Below, one piece after another: positions 16,491-24,164 of a DNA stretch of 64,000 nt (position 1 is the first letter of the stretch; each line of letters begins with the position of its first letter). The notes beneath the pieces are model-generated. The model ran no database searches, was not told the origin of the DNA, and saw only the letters and a list, made by a program, of their open reading frames with translations. The stretch covers positions 29,100-93,099 of the forward strand of contig NZ_JANIPJ010000024.1 of assembly GCF_024623455.1 (NCBI RefSeq), in the 5' to 3' direction. The position numbers were made by a program, and so were the translations under genes. This stretch comes from Paenibacillus soyae. Its GTDB lineage: Bacteria; Bacillota; Bacilli; Paenibacillales; Paenibacillaceae.

Positions 16491-16991
16491 ATGGCAATTG
16501 AAGTGGGCGCCAAGTTAGAAGGAAAAGTGACGGGCATCACGCATTTCGGGGCATTTGTCGACTTGTCGGGAGGTGTCACGGGTCTTGTTCACATTTCTGA
16601 GATTGCCGATAACTACGTCAAGGACGTGAAGGATCACCTAAAGATCGACGACGTCGTCAAGGTCAAAGTGATCAACGTGGACAAGGACGGAAAGATCGGA
16701 CTCTCCATCAAGCAAGCCATTGATCGGCCGGAAGGTCATCAGCCACCACCCCCACGCGAGCGCTCAGGCGCAGGCGGATTCGGCGGCGGCGGCGGAGATC
16801 GTTTCAACCGCGGAGGCCAAGACCGAGGCGGACGTCCCTTCAACAAGCAATCGGGTGGCAGACCATCATTTGGCAAACCGTCATTCGAGGATAAAATGTC
16901 ACGCTTCTTGAAAGATAGCGAAGAGCGGATTTCTTCCCTGAAGAAGAACACGGAAGGCAAACGCGGCGGACGCGGAGCCAAGCGAGTATAA
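16491..16991 (+). CDS. yabR: S1-domain RNA-binding protein YabR
   Basis: 166 residues. Residues 1-75 are a single S1 domain (VGAKLEGKVTGITHFGAFVD ... GLVHISEIADNYVKDVKDHL). The rest is a low-complexity tail rich in Gly, Arg, Pro and Lys, with GGFGGGGGDRF and several RGG-like triplets, ending in basic residues. B. subtilis YabR (GSP13 relative) has 128 residues, so the tail is longer here. S1 domains bind single-stranded RNA; the RGG-like tail probably adds unspecific RNA binding. AGAGAGGAAC serves as ribosome binding site. It stands between divIC and spoIIE as in B. subtilis. Confidence 0.92.
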   Translation: MAIEVGAKLEGKVTGITHFGAFVDLSGGVTGLVHISEIADNYVKDVKDHLKIDDVVKVKVINVDKDGKIGLSIKQAIDRPEGHQPPPPRERSGAGGFGGGGGDRFNRGGQDRGGRPFNKQSGGRPSFGKPSFEDKMSRFLKDSEERISSLKKNTEGKRGGRGAKRV

Positions 16992-17016
16992 CATCAAGCG
17001 CATACGAATAGATACA

Positions 17017-17046
17017 GCGAAGCCTTAATTGGCTTCGCTTTTTTGT
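17017..17046 (+). terminator. Terminator after yabR
   Basis: GCGAAGCC-TTAATT-GGCTTCGC followed by TTTTTTG. Confidence 0.92.
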
Positions 17047-17082
17047 TGTCTGGGCGGGGGGAGCCCAGGGGTGTAGTCGGAG

Positions 17083-17154
17083 TAGACGTTCCTGGCACGT
17101 CTAAACGTCGAAACCGTGATGCTGCGGCACAAATAGACGTTCCTGGCACATCTA
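17083..17154. repeat. Repeat family 2, pair 1: two 21-bp palindromes with a 51-bp period
   Basis: TAGACGT-TCCTGGC-ACGTCTA (17083-17103, perfect arms) and TAGACGT-TCCTGGC-ACATCTA (17134-17154). The starts are exactly 51 bases apart. A second pair with the same period is at 54471. The rest of 16992-17613 shows no gene I can support; it ends with the spoIIE promoter. Confidence 0.8.
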
Positions 17155-17488
17155 AAGTCATAAGTGCTCCCTTTTCCGATCCATCCCAGCGCGCGCCAAA
17201 GGCAACAATCGCAGGCATCTGACGGCGCCGTTTGTCGCATCCGCTATCCCTGTCGAGGGGACGGGCTCAAAAGTCGTTTTGCCGAATATGCCTATCCGCG
17301 AGAAATAGTTTTCCCCTTACCTCCTCCATTCCCGACAGGTTACGGCGTCGATTCGTCAAAGAATAGACGCGCGCGCTTGTGCAATTTGTTGACGGAGACG
17401 ACAGCGGACGGCGCATCGAACGGCGTTCAAAGCCAGCGTCAGCCTGCGATTGACACGGTCATGACAAGGACTGCGAAGCGCTTCCATT

Positions 17489-17520
17489 TTGTCGGAAAAA
17501 ACTTTTGGCCTTGCTACGAT
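17489..17520 (+). promoter_or_regulatory. Spo0A-type promoter of spoIIE
   Basis: TTGTCG (17489-17494), 20 bases, TACGAT (17515-17520). TGTCGGA at the -35 differs by one base from the Spo0A box TGTCGAA. B. subtilis spoIIE is known to be read by sigma-A with an overlong spacer (about 21 bases) and activated by Spo0A~P, so the layout fits. Confidence 0.65.
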
Positions 17521-17613
17521 AACTGACAAACTTCATCCGGACAAGCACCTATAATGGGGAACACAATAAACTCGGAATGGTGGTGCTTGTTAATGTGGAA
17601 GAAGGAGAGCGTG

Positions 17614-20091
17614 ATGGGTAACCCGGCGGCAATGAAGCGGGAAGGACTCTTCCGAAATGCCGCGCAGCGAGTGAAGGAGATGAGAGCCGTCAAGGGGACG
17701 GCTTCCATGCTCCTGGCGAAGAAGTGGACGATTCTGCTGGTCGCCGTCGCTTTTCTGCTTGGACGAGCTGTTATCCTGGAGTCGCTGATGCCGTTTGCCG
17801 CCGCTTATTTTGCCGTCATTTATTTCATGAGGAAGGACATCTACGGTTATATCGCCGTGTCTCTCGTAGCGGGGAGCTGGTTCGCGGCCGATCCGGCGCC
17901 GCTCTGGATCGCGATGGAGATCGCCGTGCTGTTCTTATTGATGAAGGGGCTGGAGGCTTACGAGAAGGCGGAGCTGTCAACCGCGCCGTTGCTCGTGTTC
18001 ACGGCAACGCTGCTTGTTCAAATGTTCGGCGTGTTCATCGGCGAGAGCCTAAGCTGGTACAGCTTCATGATGGTCCTCGTGGAAGCGGCGCTGGCCTTCG
18101 TTCTGACGCTGGTGTTCATCCACGCGCTTCCGGTGCTGACGATGACGAAGAAATCGGCCGCTCTCAAGCACGAGGAAATTATTTGCGTCATGATATTGCT
18201 CGCATCCGTCATGACGGGCGCGGTCGGCTGGGTGTTCTACGGCATGTCGGCCGAGCATGTCATGTCCCGTTATATGCTGCTACTGTTCGCCATGGCCGGC
18301 GGCGCTCCGCTTGGGGCTTCGGTCGGCGTCGTGGCGGGGCTCATCCTCAGTCTCGCGGATTTCAGCGCGGTCGTGCAGATGAGCATGCTCGCTTTCGCCG
18401 GCTTGCTGGCGGGGCTTCTACGAGATGGAGGCAAGATGGCGGCTGCTTTCGGCATGCTGCTCGGCACGTCCATCCTTTCTATATATATCGGGACCGGACC
18501 CGACGTCATGAGCTCGACGTGGGAATCGGTTGCGGCCGCCACGCTGCTGCTCCTTACACCGCGGGGCGTCATTCGGACGATCGCCAGGTACGTGCCCGGC
18601 ACGAACGAACACGCCAAGTCGCAGCATGAGTATGCCAAGCGGGTGCGGGAAGTGACGGCGGAGCGGGTATCCCAATTCTCGGATGTATTCCGTCAATTAT
18701 CGAAGAGCTTCGGACAGCTGAACCAGAACGTGACCGAGGTGAAGAAGGAGGAGGAGATCGGGCATTTCATGAACGCGGTGGCGGAGCGGAGCTGCGCGAG
18801 CTGCCATCGTCAGAAGGCATGCTGGGAGGATAAGTTCTTCCATACTTACAAAATGATGACCGACATGATGTCGGCGGTCGAGGAGGATCGGGTTCCGGCA
18901 TCGAAGGAGCAGCCGAGGACATGGACGTCGCATTGCGTGAAATCTTCGCAGGTGCTGTCCGTTATGAAGCATCAATACGAGCTGCATCAGAACAACAAGC
19001 ATTGGAAGAAGCAAATCGTGGATTCCCGTCAGCTTGTCGCGGATCAATTGCTCGGCGTGTCCCAGGTCATGGAGGACTTGTCCAGAGAGATCAAGCGCGA
19101 AGGTCAGACGCTGCATTTGCAGGAGGAACAAATCAGGGAGGCGGTCGAGGGTTTAGGCTTGTCCATTCAGGGCGTTGATATCGTCAATTTGGAGGAGGGG
19201 AACGTCGAGATCGAGGTTTACCATTCGTTCGAGAAGGGCTTCGACGAATGCCGCAAAATTATTGCGCCGCTGCTCAGCGACATTCTCGGCGAGCATATCG
19301 CGGTGAAGACGGAGGTGCCGCCCGCCAAGAACGGGGAGCCGACGATGGTAACCTTCACGTCGGCGAAGCAATTCGAGATCGAGACGGGCGTGGCCGGAGC
19401 GGCCAAGGGAGGCGATCTGCTGTCGGGAGACAGCTTCAGCCTGGTGGAGCTCGGCAACGGGAAGTTCGCGGTCGCGATCAGCGACGGCATGGGCAACGGG
19501 GAGCGCGCGCGCCAGGAGAGCAGCGCGGCGTTATCCATCCTGCAGCAACTGCTGCAATCGGGCATGGACGAGAAGCTGGCGGTGAAATCGGTGAACTCCG
19601 TCCTGCTGCTCCGCTCCTCAGAGGAGATGTACGCGACGGTCGATCTGGCGATCGTCGATCTCTATACCGCGCACACGACGTTTATGAAGATAGGCTCCAC
19701 GCCAAGCTTCATCAAACGCGGCAAAGAAGTCATTCCGATTACGGCAAATAATTTGCCGATTGGCATCATTCAGGATATTGACGTCGATTTTGTCTCCATG
19801 CAATTGCAGCCGGGCGATACGCTAGTCATGATGAGCGACGGCATCTATGACGCGCCGGGCCATGCGGTGAACAAAGAGCTGTGGATGAAGCGCATTATCG
19901 GCGAGATGCAAACCGATGATCCGCAGGAGCTGGCCGATGCGCTGCTCGAGCGCGTCGTGCGCCACCACGAGGGTGAGATCGTGGACGACATGACCGTGCT
20001 CGTCGCGCGCGTGGACAAGCACCAGCCGGAGTGGGCGTCCTTCCGCTGGCCGGGCGTCACCCGCATGGAGCGGCCAAGGACGGTGAGCTAG
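17614..20091 (+). CDS. spoIIE: Stage II sporulation protein E, PP2C-type phosphatase
   Basis: 825 residues from ATG 17614 (B. subtilis 827). Residues 1-320 hold about ten membrane helices; about 330-590 is the regulatory region with a conserved CASCHRQKACW cluster; about 595-820 is the PP2C phosphatase domain with AISDGMGNGERA and MMSDGIYDAPG supplying metal-binding aspartates. SpoIIE localises to the polar septum and dephosphorylates SpoIIAA~P, releasing sigma-F in the forespore. The 17614 start has AAGGAGAG upstream; an in-frame ATG at 17554 would add 20 residues and lacks one. Flanked by its own promoter and terminator. Confidence 0.97.
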   Translation: MGNPAAMKREGLFRNAAQRVKEMRAVKGTASMLLAKKWTILLVAVAFLLGRAVILESLMPFAAAYFAVIYFMRKDIYGYIAVSLVAGSWFAADPAPLWIAMEIAVLFLLMKGLEAYEKAELSTAPLLVFTATLLVQMFGVFIGESLSWYSFMMVLVEAALAFVLTLVFIHALPVLTMTKKSAALKHEEIICVMILLASVMTGAVGWVFYGMSAEHVMSRYMLLLFAMAGGAPLGASVGVVAGLILSLADFSAVVQMSMLAFAGLLAGLLRDGGKMAAAFGMLLGTSILSIYIGTGPDVMSSTWESVAAATLLLLTPRGVIRTIARYVPGTNEHAKSQHEYAKRVREVTAERVSQFSDVFRQLSKSFGQLNQNVTEVKKEEEIGHFMNAVAERSCASCHRQKACWEDKFFHTYKMMTDMMSAVEEDRVPASKEQPRTWTSHCVKSSQVLSVMKHQYELHQNNKHWKKQIVDSRQLVADQLLGVSQVMEDLSREIKREGQTLHLQEEQIREAVEGLGLSIQGVDIVNLEEGNVEIEVYHSFEKGFDECRKIIAPLLSDILGEHIAVKTEVPPAKNGEPTMVTFTSAKQFEIETGVAGAAKGGDLLSGDSFSLVELGNGKFAVAISDGMGNGERARQESSAALSILQQLLQSGMDEKLAVKSVNSVLLLRSSEEMYATVDLAIVDLYTAHTTFMKIGSTPSFIKRGKEVIPITANNLPIGIIQDIDVDFVSMQLQPGDTLVMMSDGIYDAPGHAVNKELWMKRIIGEMQTDDPQELADALLERVVRHHEGEIVDDMTVLVARVDKHQPEWASFRWPGVTRMERPRTVS

Positions 20092-20196
20092 GATGAATGC
20101 ATCTGCGATGAAGTCCAATTCGGCGTTTAATCATAAGCAGAAATGTATCCCTTTTAATGATTCATAACCACATGAATGGCTTCATGAAACAGAAAG

Positions 20197-20236
20197 ACCG
20201 TGCGGAAATCCCAAAACCGCGCGGTTTTTGTGTTGT
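20197..20236 (+). terminator. Terminator after spoIIE
   Basis: ACCGTGCGG pairs with CCGCGCGGT (one G-T pair), followed by TTTTTG. Confidence 0.85.
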
Positions 20237-20250
20237 TTTTTTAATAAGGA

Positions 20251-20281
20251 ACAAACTTTCCGCCAAATTGGCGGGTAATAC
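20251..20281 (+). promoter_or_regulatory. Possible ECF promoter with internal palindrome
   Basis: AACAAACTTT (20250-20259) resembles ECF -35 elements and GGTAAT (from about 20274) a -10. Between them is CCGCCAA-A-TTGGCGG (20260-20274), a near-perfect palindrome. This suits autoregulation of the sigma gene or an additional repressor. Weak evidence by eye. Confidence 0.4.
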
Positions 20282-20312
20282 TTAATAGAACAGCAAGAAA
20301 GAGGTGAACGAA

Positions 20313-20837
20313 GTGGAGCGAGAGATGATCGGCCGAATCATCCAAGGCGACAGAGAGGCGTTCCGCCATTTATATGATGAATATTTCGATTATGCGATGC
20401 GAACGGCGATCGTGGTGACCAAACATGCGGAGTGGGCGAAGGATGCGGTGCAGGAGACGTTCCTTCGCGTCTATCGGAATATGTGGCAATACGATCAAGG
20501 AAAGCCGTTTAAGCCGTGGTTCTACTGTATTCTGCTTAGGGAATGCTACCGGATCATGGAGCGGGAGAAGAAGGTCGTGCCGCTGAGTGAGCAGCTCGAG
20601 CGGATCGGGGTGGAGCCGGAATTGCCGGACGCGAACGTCGATATCTATGAGGCGCTGCAGTCTATGAACGATATGTACCGGATTCCGCTTATCCTCAAAT
20701 ATTTGCACGACTATAGCGAGAAAGAAATCGCCGATATGCTAGAGCTTAACGTGAACACGCTGAAATCGCGCCTCCACAAAGGACGAGAGAAAATGAGAAG
20801 CAGCTTGGGAGGGGAGCCGTATGGATCAAAAGCTTAA
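20313..20837 (+). CDS. ECF-type RNA polymerase sigma factor
   Basis: About 174 residues. Region 2 spans residues 1-75 (GDREAFRHLYDEYFDYAMRT, then DAVQETFLRVYRNMWQYD) and region 4 about 105-165 (YRIPLILKYLHDYSEKEIAD, then LNVNTLKSRLHKGREKMRSS). This is a sigma-70 family ECF factor of the SigM/SigW type; target promoters unknown. GAGGTGA at 20301-20307 favours the GTG at 20313; the GTG at 20304 is an alternative. The downstream gene overlaps by 17 bases and encodes a one-helix membrane protein, the usual anti-sigma arrangement, so release is probably triggered at the envelope. Confidence 0.92.
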   Translation: MEREMIGRIIQGDREAFRHLYDEYFDYAMRTAIVVTKHAEWAKDAVQETFLRVYRNMWQYDQGKPFKPWFYCILLRECYRIMEREKKVVPLSEQLERIGVEPELPDANVDIYEALQSMNDMYRIPLILKYLHDYSEKEIADMLELNVNTLKSRLHKGREKMRSSLGGEPYGSKA

Positions 20838-21606
20838 GGACCGACTACAGGAAGAAAGCCGATATCCCGACAGTCTGAAGGAAGACCTGTGGGCGCAAAT
20901 CGAATCGCAGCTGGAGGCTTTGCCTCCGGGAATGACAGAACAATCTCGAACTCTATCACGCAGCCTAGAGCATGACAACAAGAAGAGGAGAGTGTCCCGC
21001 ATGAAAATTGTAAAAGTATCGACCGGCATAGCCGCTGCCGTTATCGCCGTTACCGCGTTCCTCGCGCTGCCGGCCGGCACGGCGTTCATGAAGAGCATTC
21101 AGGACTGGTTCGCGCCGGAGAAGGAAATCGAGATCGAGCTGGAGGGCGACAAGGAGACCACGCAGGGGCAGGTTCACGTGGATCAAGAGAGCCGGTACGC
21201 CATCTATTATGACAAAGAACGCTACAAGCTCGTGCAGGAGAACGACAAGGACGTCATTACGACGATCGATCTGCTGCCGGCCGAATATCCGGAGGTATCC
21301 TTGACGATCGAGCAGAACGTGAGTAAAAAACCGGAGGAGCTGGCGTCCGAGATTGCCGGGCAGCTTGCATCGCAGTACTCCGACGTCCGGGAAATCGAGC
21401 AGGTAACCGATCCGGTGAACGGCTACTGGATCCATGCCATCGACGGCAGCGACCGCCTCAGTCCGGTCATCGACGTCTACATCGTCAGCAACGAGCAGCA
21501 GGGCAGCTTTATCCTGACAAGCCGCTTCTTCCTCGAAGCCGCCGAAGGACATGGCTCCCGGTTCACGCAGACGCTCAAGGAGTTTCAGGTGCTGAAGCCG
21601 GAATAA
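20821..21606 (+). CDS. Probable membrane anti-sigma factor
   Basis: 261 residues: cytoplasmic residues 1-60, a membrane helix about 65-88 (STGIAAAVIAVTAFLALPAG), and an extracytoplasmic domain of about 170 residues with strands and no cysteines. It overlaps the sigma gene by 17 bases. This topology and coupling mark it as the cognate anti-sigma factor. There is no zinc-binding ZAS motif (HxxxCxxC) in the N-terminal part, so it is a different type from RsiW. I do not recognise the outer domain; it resembles DUF4367-like sensor domains only in shape. Ends at a bidirectional terminator. Confidence 0.75.
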   Translation: MDQKLKDRLQEESRYPDSLKEDLWAQIESQLEALPPGMTEQSRTLSRSLEHDNKKRRVSRMKIVKVSTGIAAAVIAVTAFLALPAGTAFMKSIQDWFAPEKEIEIELEGDKETTQGQVHVDQESRYAIYYDKERYKLVQENDKDVITTIDLLPAEYPEVSLTIEQNVSKKPEELASEIAGQLASQYSDVREIEQVTDPVNGYWIHAIDGSDRLSPVIDVYIVSNEQQGSFILTSRFFLEAAEGHGSRFTQTLKEFQVLKPE

Positions 21607-21620
21607 CGACTATACGATGC

Positions 21621-21657
21621 AAAGAAGCCGCCCCGGCAAGGAGCGGCTTCTTTCCCT
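21621..21657. terminator. Bidirectional terminator between converging genes
   Basis: AAAGAAGCCGC and GCGGCTTCTTT form an 11-bp stem with T runs on both strands, serving the anti-sigma gene (plus) and the AraC-type gene (minus). Confidence 0.9.
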
Positions 21658-23928
21658 TTAACCCGTACGCCCCATCGCGTCGCTTCGTTTGCGATACTCG
21701 CCGGGGGCGATGCCATGCCATTTTTTGAAGGCGCGGTTGAAGGATGTCGTATTCGGGTAACCCACCATGCGGCCGATGTCGTTAATGTTCAGCGACGTGT
21801 CCATAAGCAGCTCCGTCGCTTTGGCCATCCGGATGCCGCCGAGATGCTCTATGAAGTTGACTCCGGTCTTTTCCTTCAAATAGGTAGAGAGGTAGGTGGG
21901 CGACATGTTCAGCTCGGCTGCCAAATAATCGAGCGACAAATCCTCGGCATACTTCGTTTCCATAATGTCCATGATTCGAAGGACGGTCGGATCCTCAGGT
22001 GCTTCATCGGTTTTCGCGAGGAGGGAGCCGGCAACGGCGACAAATTGGATCAGCCATTCCTTGTATTCCTTGAGCGAGCATGCGGAAGACAGCTTTCTTC
22101 GCAGAGAGCGGAGCGTCCAGAGCGCTCCGGGATCGGGATTTCCCCTGAGCGCATCGAGCTGTGCGGAGATCATGATCGTGATCTGCTCCGTGAAGCTGCG
22201 AATTTGGCGCGCGGAGGCGCAGGCGGCCTGCATGTCGCCCAGCGCCGCCTCCAGCAATCGCACGGCGCTTTCATCCTGCCCTTTGCGGAGGTATGTCGTG
22301 AGCAGCTGCGCGTCATAGTCGGATAGGCGAGGCTGCTCCGGCAGCATTCGCGTCTTCGTAATGATCTGCGTCTCCTCCAGCAGCATCGCTTGGTCTGCCA
22401 TGGCCTTTACTTGCTCGTAGGCGTAATGGCACTGGGAAGCGTGCTCGAATCTCGAGCTGACCGCAATCGTTACGAAGCCGAACCGGGATAGCAGGTCCAA
22501 TCCGGCTTTTAGCTTGTTCAGCATATCGGTGAGAGAAGCGCTGTTCCCGTTCCGAATGACCGTGAGCAGCTGCTGCGGCTCCATGAGTAAGGTGTGCGCA
22601 TCCGGGTAATAAGCGGAAACCGTCTTCCCGATTTGTTCGTTCAAAGCGCGTACGGCATGTTCCGGCCGGTTATCCGGAAGAGCCTCAGGTTCTTGGCGGA
22701 GCCGAATGTCGTACAGGATGACGTCGAAGGCTCCTTCCTCTAGCTGCCACTCCTCCCACCGCTCGACAAGTCCGTTCATGTTTTTCAGCAGACCGATGTA
22801 ACCAAAGTTGGTCATGGCGGCGCGCTGCCTCTCCATATGCTTTCTCGCAGCTTCCCTTTCATTCAGCAGCTCCCGAACGAAGAGGTCGAGTCGCATGAAT
22901 TCCCGAATCCCGCCGGAAGCGGGGGACGCGCCGGAGCGGCTCTGAACGTTCTCTATGAATTGAAGAGCCGGCCGCTTCAGACGTTTGCCTATCCAATAGG
23001 TTGACGCGAGCGCAATAAGAACGACCAAGGCGAAAGCGAGGATGGCCCATAAACGAATAGCATGGACCTCTGCAGCGTCGTACGGGACCTCCGCGTAATA
23101 GCTTCTTCCCCAGTCATCCTGCACATGCAGCAGCAGCCGGTTATCCTGGAGGACGTATGCTTTACCGCTTAGAAGCGCTTCCCTATTCCAGGCTTCCGAT
23201 AAAGGCTCTGACTGGTACAGCAGGCGTCCCGTATCGTCCTCCACTCGAAGGGCCCACTCTTTTCGATTGTCTCCGAACAGGTAGGCATCCATCGTCTCTT
23301 CCACGTTCCAGAGCGCAATAAGCTGATACGGTTCGCCCGGCAAGGAGAAGGTGAGAGGGATCACCGTGTTTTTTTGCGCCGGAAACAACGCGTTTCGGAA
23401 GGAGGCCGCGGGCAGCATAGAGGCAAAGCGCTCCTTATTCAAATGCTCCTCCCAAAAGGAAGCCGAATAGGAGTCGCTCGCATAAGCGCGTTCAAAAAGG
23501 TCGGCGGAGGTGCTGCTTCCGTTCTGATCAACGGCGAGTCCCCGGTCGGCATAATGAACGATAAGGCCTTCCAAATGGAGCAGCGGATTGTGGGCAGTGG
23601 CGCGCAGTACATTCGTGATCCGGTATGTTCCCGGTACGGAGGAGACGTGGGTGCCCGAATCGCCGTTGTCTTTGTTGAACTCGCGGACGATAGGGTCCTG
23701 ATAGATTTGATTCAGCGCCGTGTTCAATTGCTCGATATGCATGTCGAGCAGCTCGGCGGCCTGATTCCATTCGGCGAGTCTGGCGTCGATCGTTTTTTGC
23801 TTGAGCTTGTTTTGGAAGAGGAATAGAAGAGCTCCGCTGCAGAGGGCGAACAGCAGCAGAATGGAAAGCGAACAAAAGGCGATATTTCCCGATATGGTAT
23901 TGAAGCGAAACAGAAGCCGGCGACCCAT
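21658..23928 (-). CDS. Membrane-bound AraC-family transcriptional regulator
   Basis: 756 residues. A membrane helix lies at about residues 15-37, an extracytoplasmic sensor-like region about 38-295, a second helix about 298-320, a cytoplasmic middle region, and a C-terminal AraC DNA-binding domain about 655-756 with two helix-turn-helix units (YAEDLSLDYLAAELNMSPTY and MVGYPNTTSFNRAFKKWHG). Such proteins (YesS-like) sense extracellular carbohydrates and regulate neighbouring genes in Paenibacillus. It is divergent to the large SLH-domain phosphoesterase gene, with 236 bases between the starts, so that gene is the likely target. The inducing signal is unknown. Confidence 0.9.
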   Translation of the reverse strand: MGRRLLFRFNTISGNIAFCSLSILLLFALCSGALLFLFQNKLKQKTIDARLAEWNQAAELLDMHIEQLNTALNQIYQDPIVREFNKDNGDSGTHVSSVPGTYRITNVLRATAHNPLLHLEGLIVHYADRGLAVDQNGSSTSADLFERAYASDSYSASFWEEHLNKERFASMLPAASFRNALFPAQKNTVIPLTFSLPGEPYQLIALWNVEETMDAYLFGDNRKEWALRVEDDTGRLLYQSEPLSEAWNREALLSGKAYVLQDNRLLLHVQDDWGRSYYAEVPYDAAEVHAIRLWAILAFALVVLIALASTYWIGKRLKRPALQFIENVQSRSGASPASGGIREFMRLDLFVRELLNEREAARKHMERQRAAMTNFGYIGLLKNMNGLVERWEEWQLEEGAFDVILYDIRLRQEPEALPDNRPEHAVRALNEQIGKTVSAYYPDAHTLLMEPQQLLTVIRNGNSASLTDMLNKLKAGLDLLSRFGFVTIAVSSRFEHASQCHYAYEQVKAMADQAMLLEETQIITKTRMLPEQPRLSDYDAQLLTTYLRKGQDESAVRLLEAALGDMQAACASARQIRSFTEQITIMISAQLDALRGNPDPGALWTLRSLRRKLSSACSLKEYKEWLIQFVAVAGSLLAKTDEAPEDPTVLRIMDIMETKYAEDLSLDYLAAELNMSPTYLSTYLKEKTGVNFIEHLGGIRMAKATELLMDTSLNINDIGRMVGYPNTTSFNRAFKKWHGIAPGEYRKRSDAMGRTG

Positions 23929-24164
23929 CCTCGCGTCATCTCCTTCACGTACCGTTACTTATATTACTCCTATCGTACAAGCTTCGCGTCGCCTAAGTAT
24001 TAAGGCCATGTTTAGATATTGTGAAGAACGAATCGGAAGAAAGGGAAAGGATCGGAAGAAACGGCAATAACGCTGCAAAGGCTAGCATTGTACCATAGGT
24101 TTTGGACGTCCTCGGCCTGCCAGACGAAGGGCCGGCAACTAATGAACCCAGGAGTGTGTGAACC

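Noticed and set aside
17164..17526. 120-residue ORF upstream of spoIIE
   Set aside because: Overlaps the spoIIE promoter, has no ribosome binding site, and its composition is that of translated non-coding DNA.
20101..20303. tRNA genes near spoIIE, as in B. subtilis
   Set aside because: No CCA-ended cloverleaf or GGTTCRA T-loop was found in the gaps around spoIIE.
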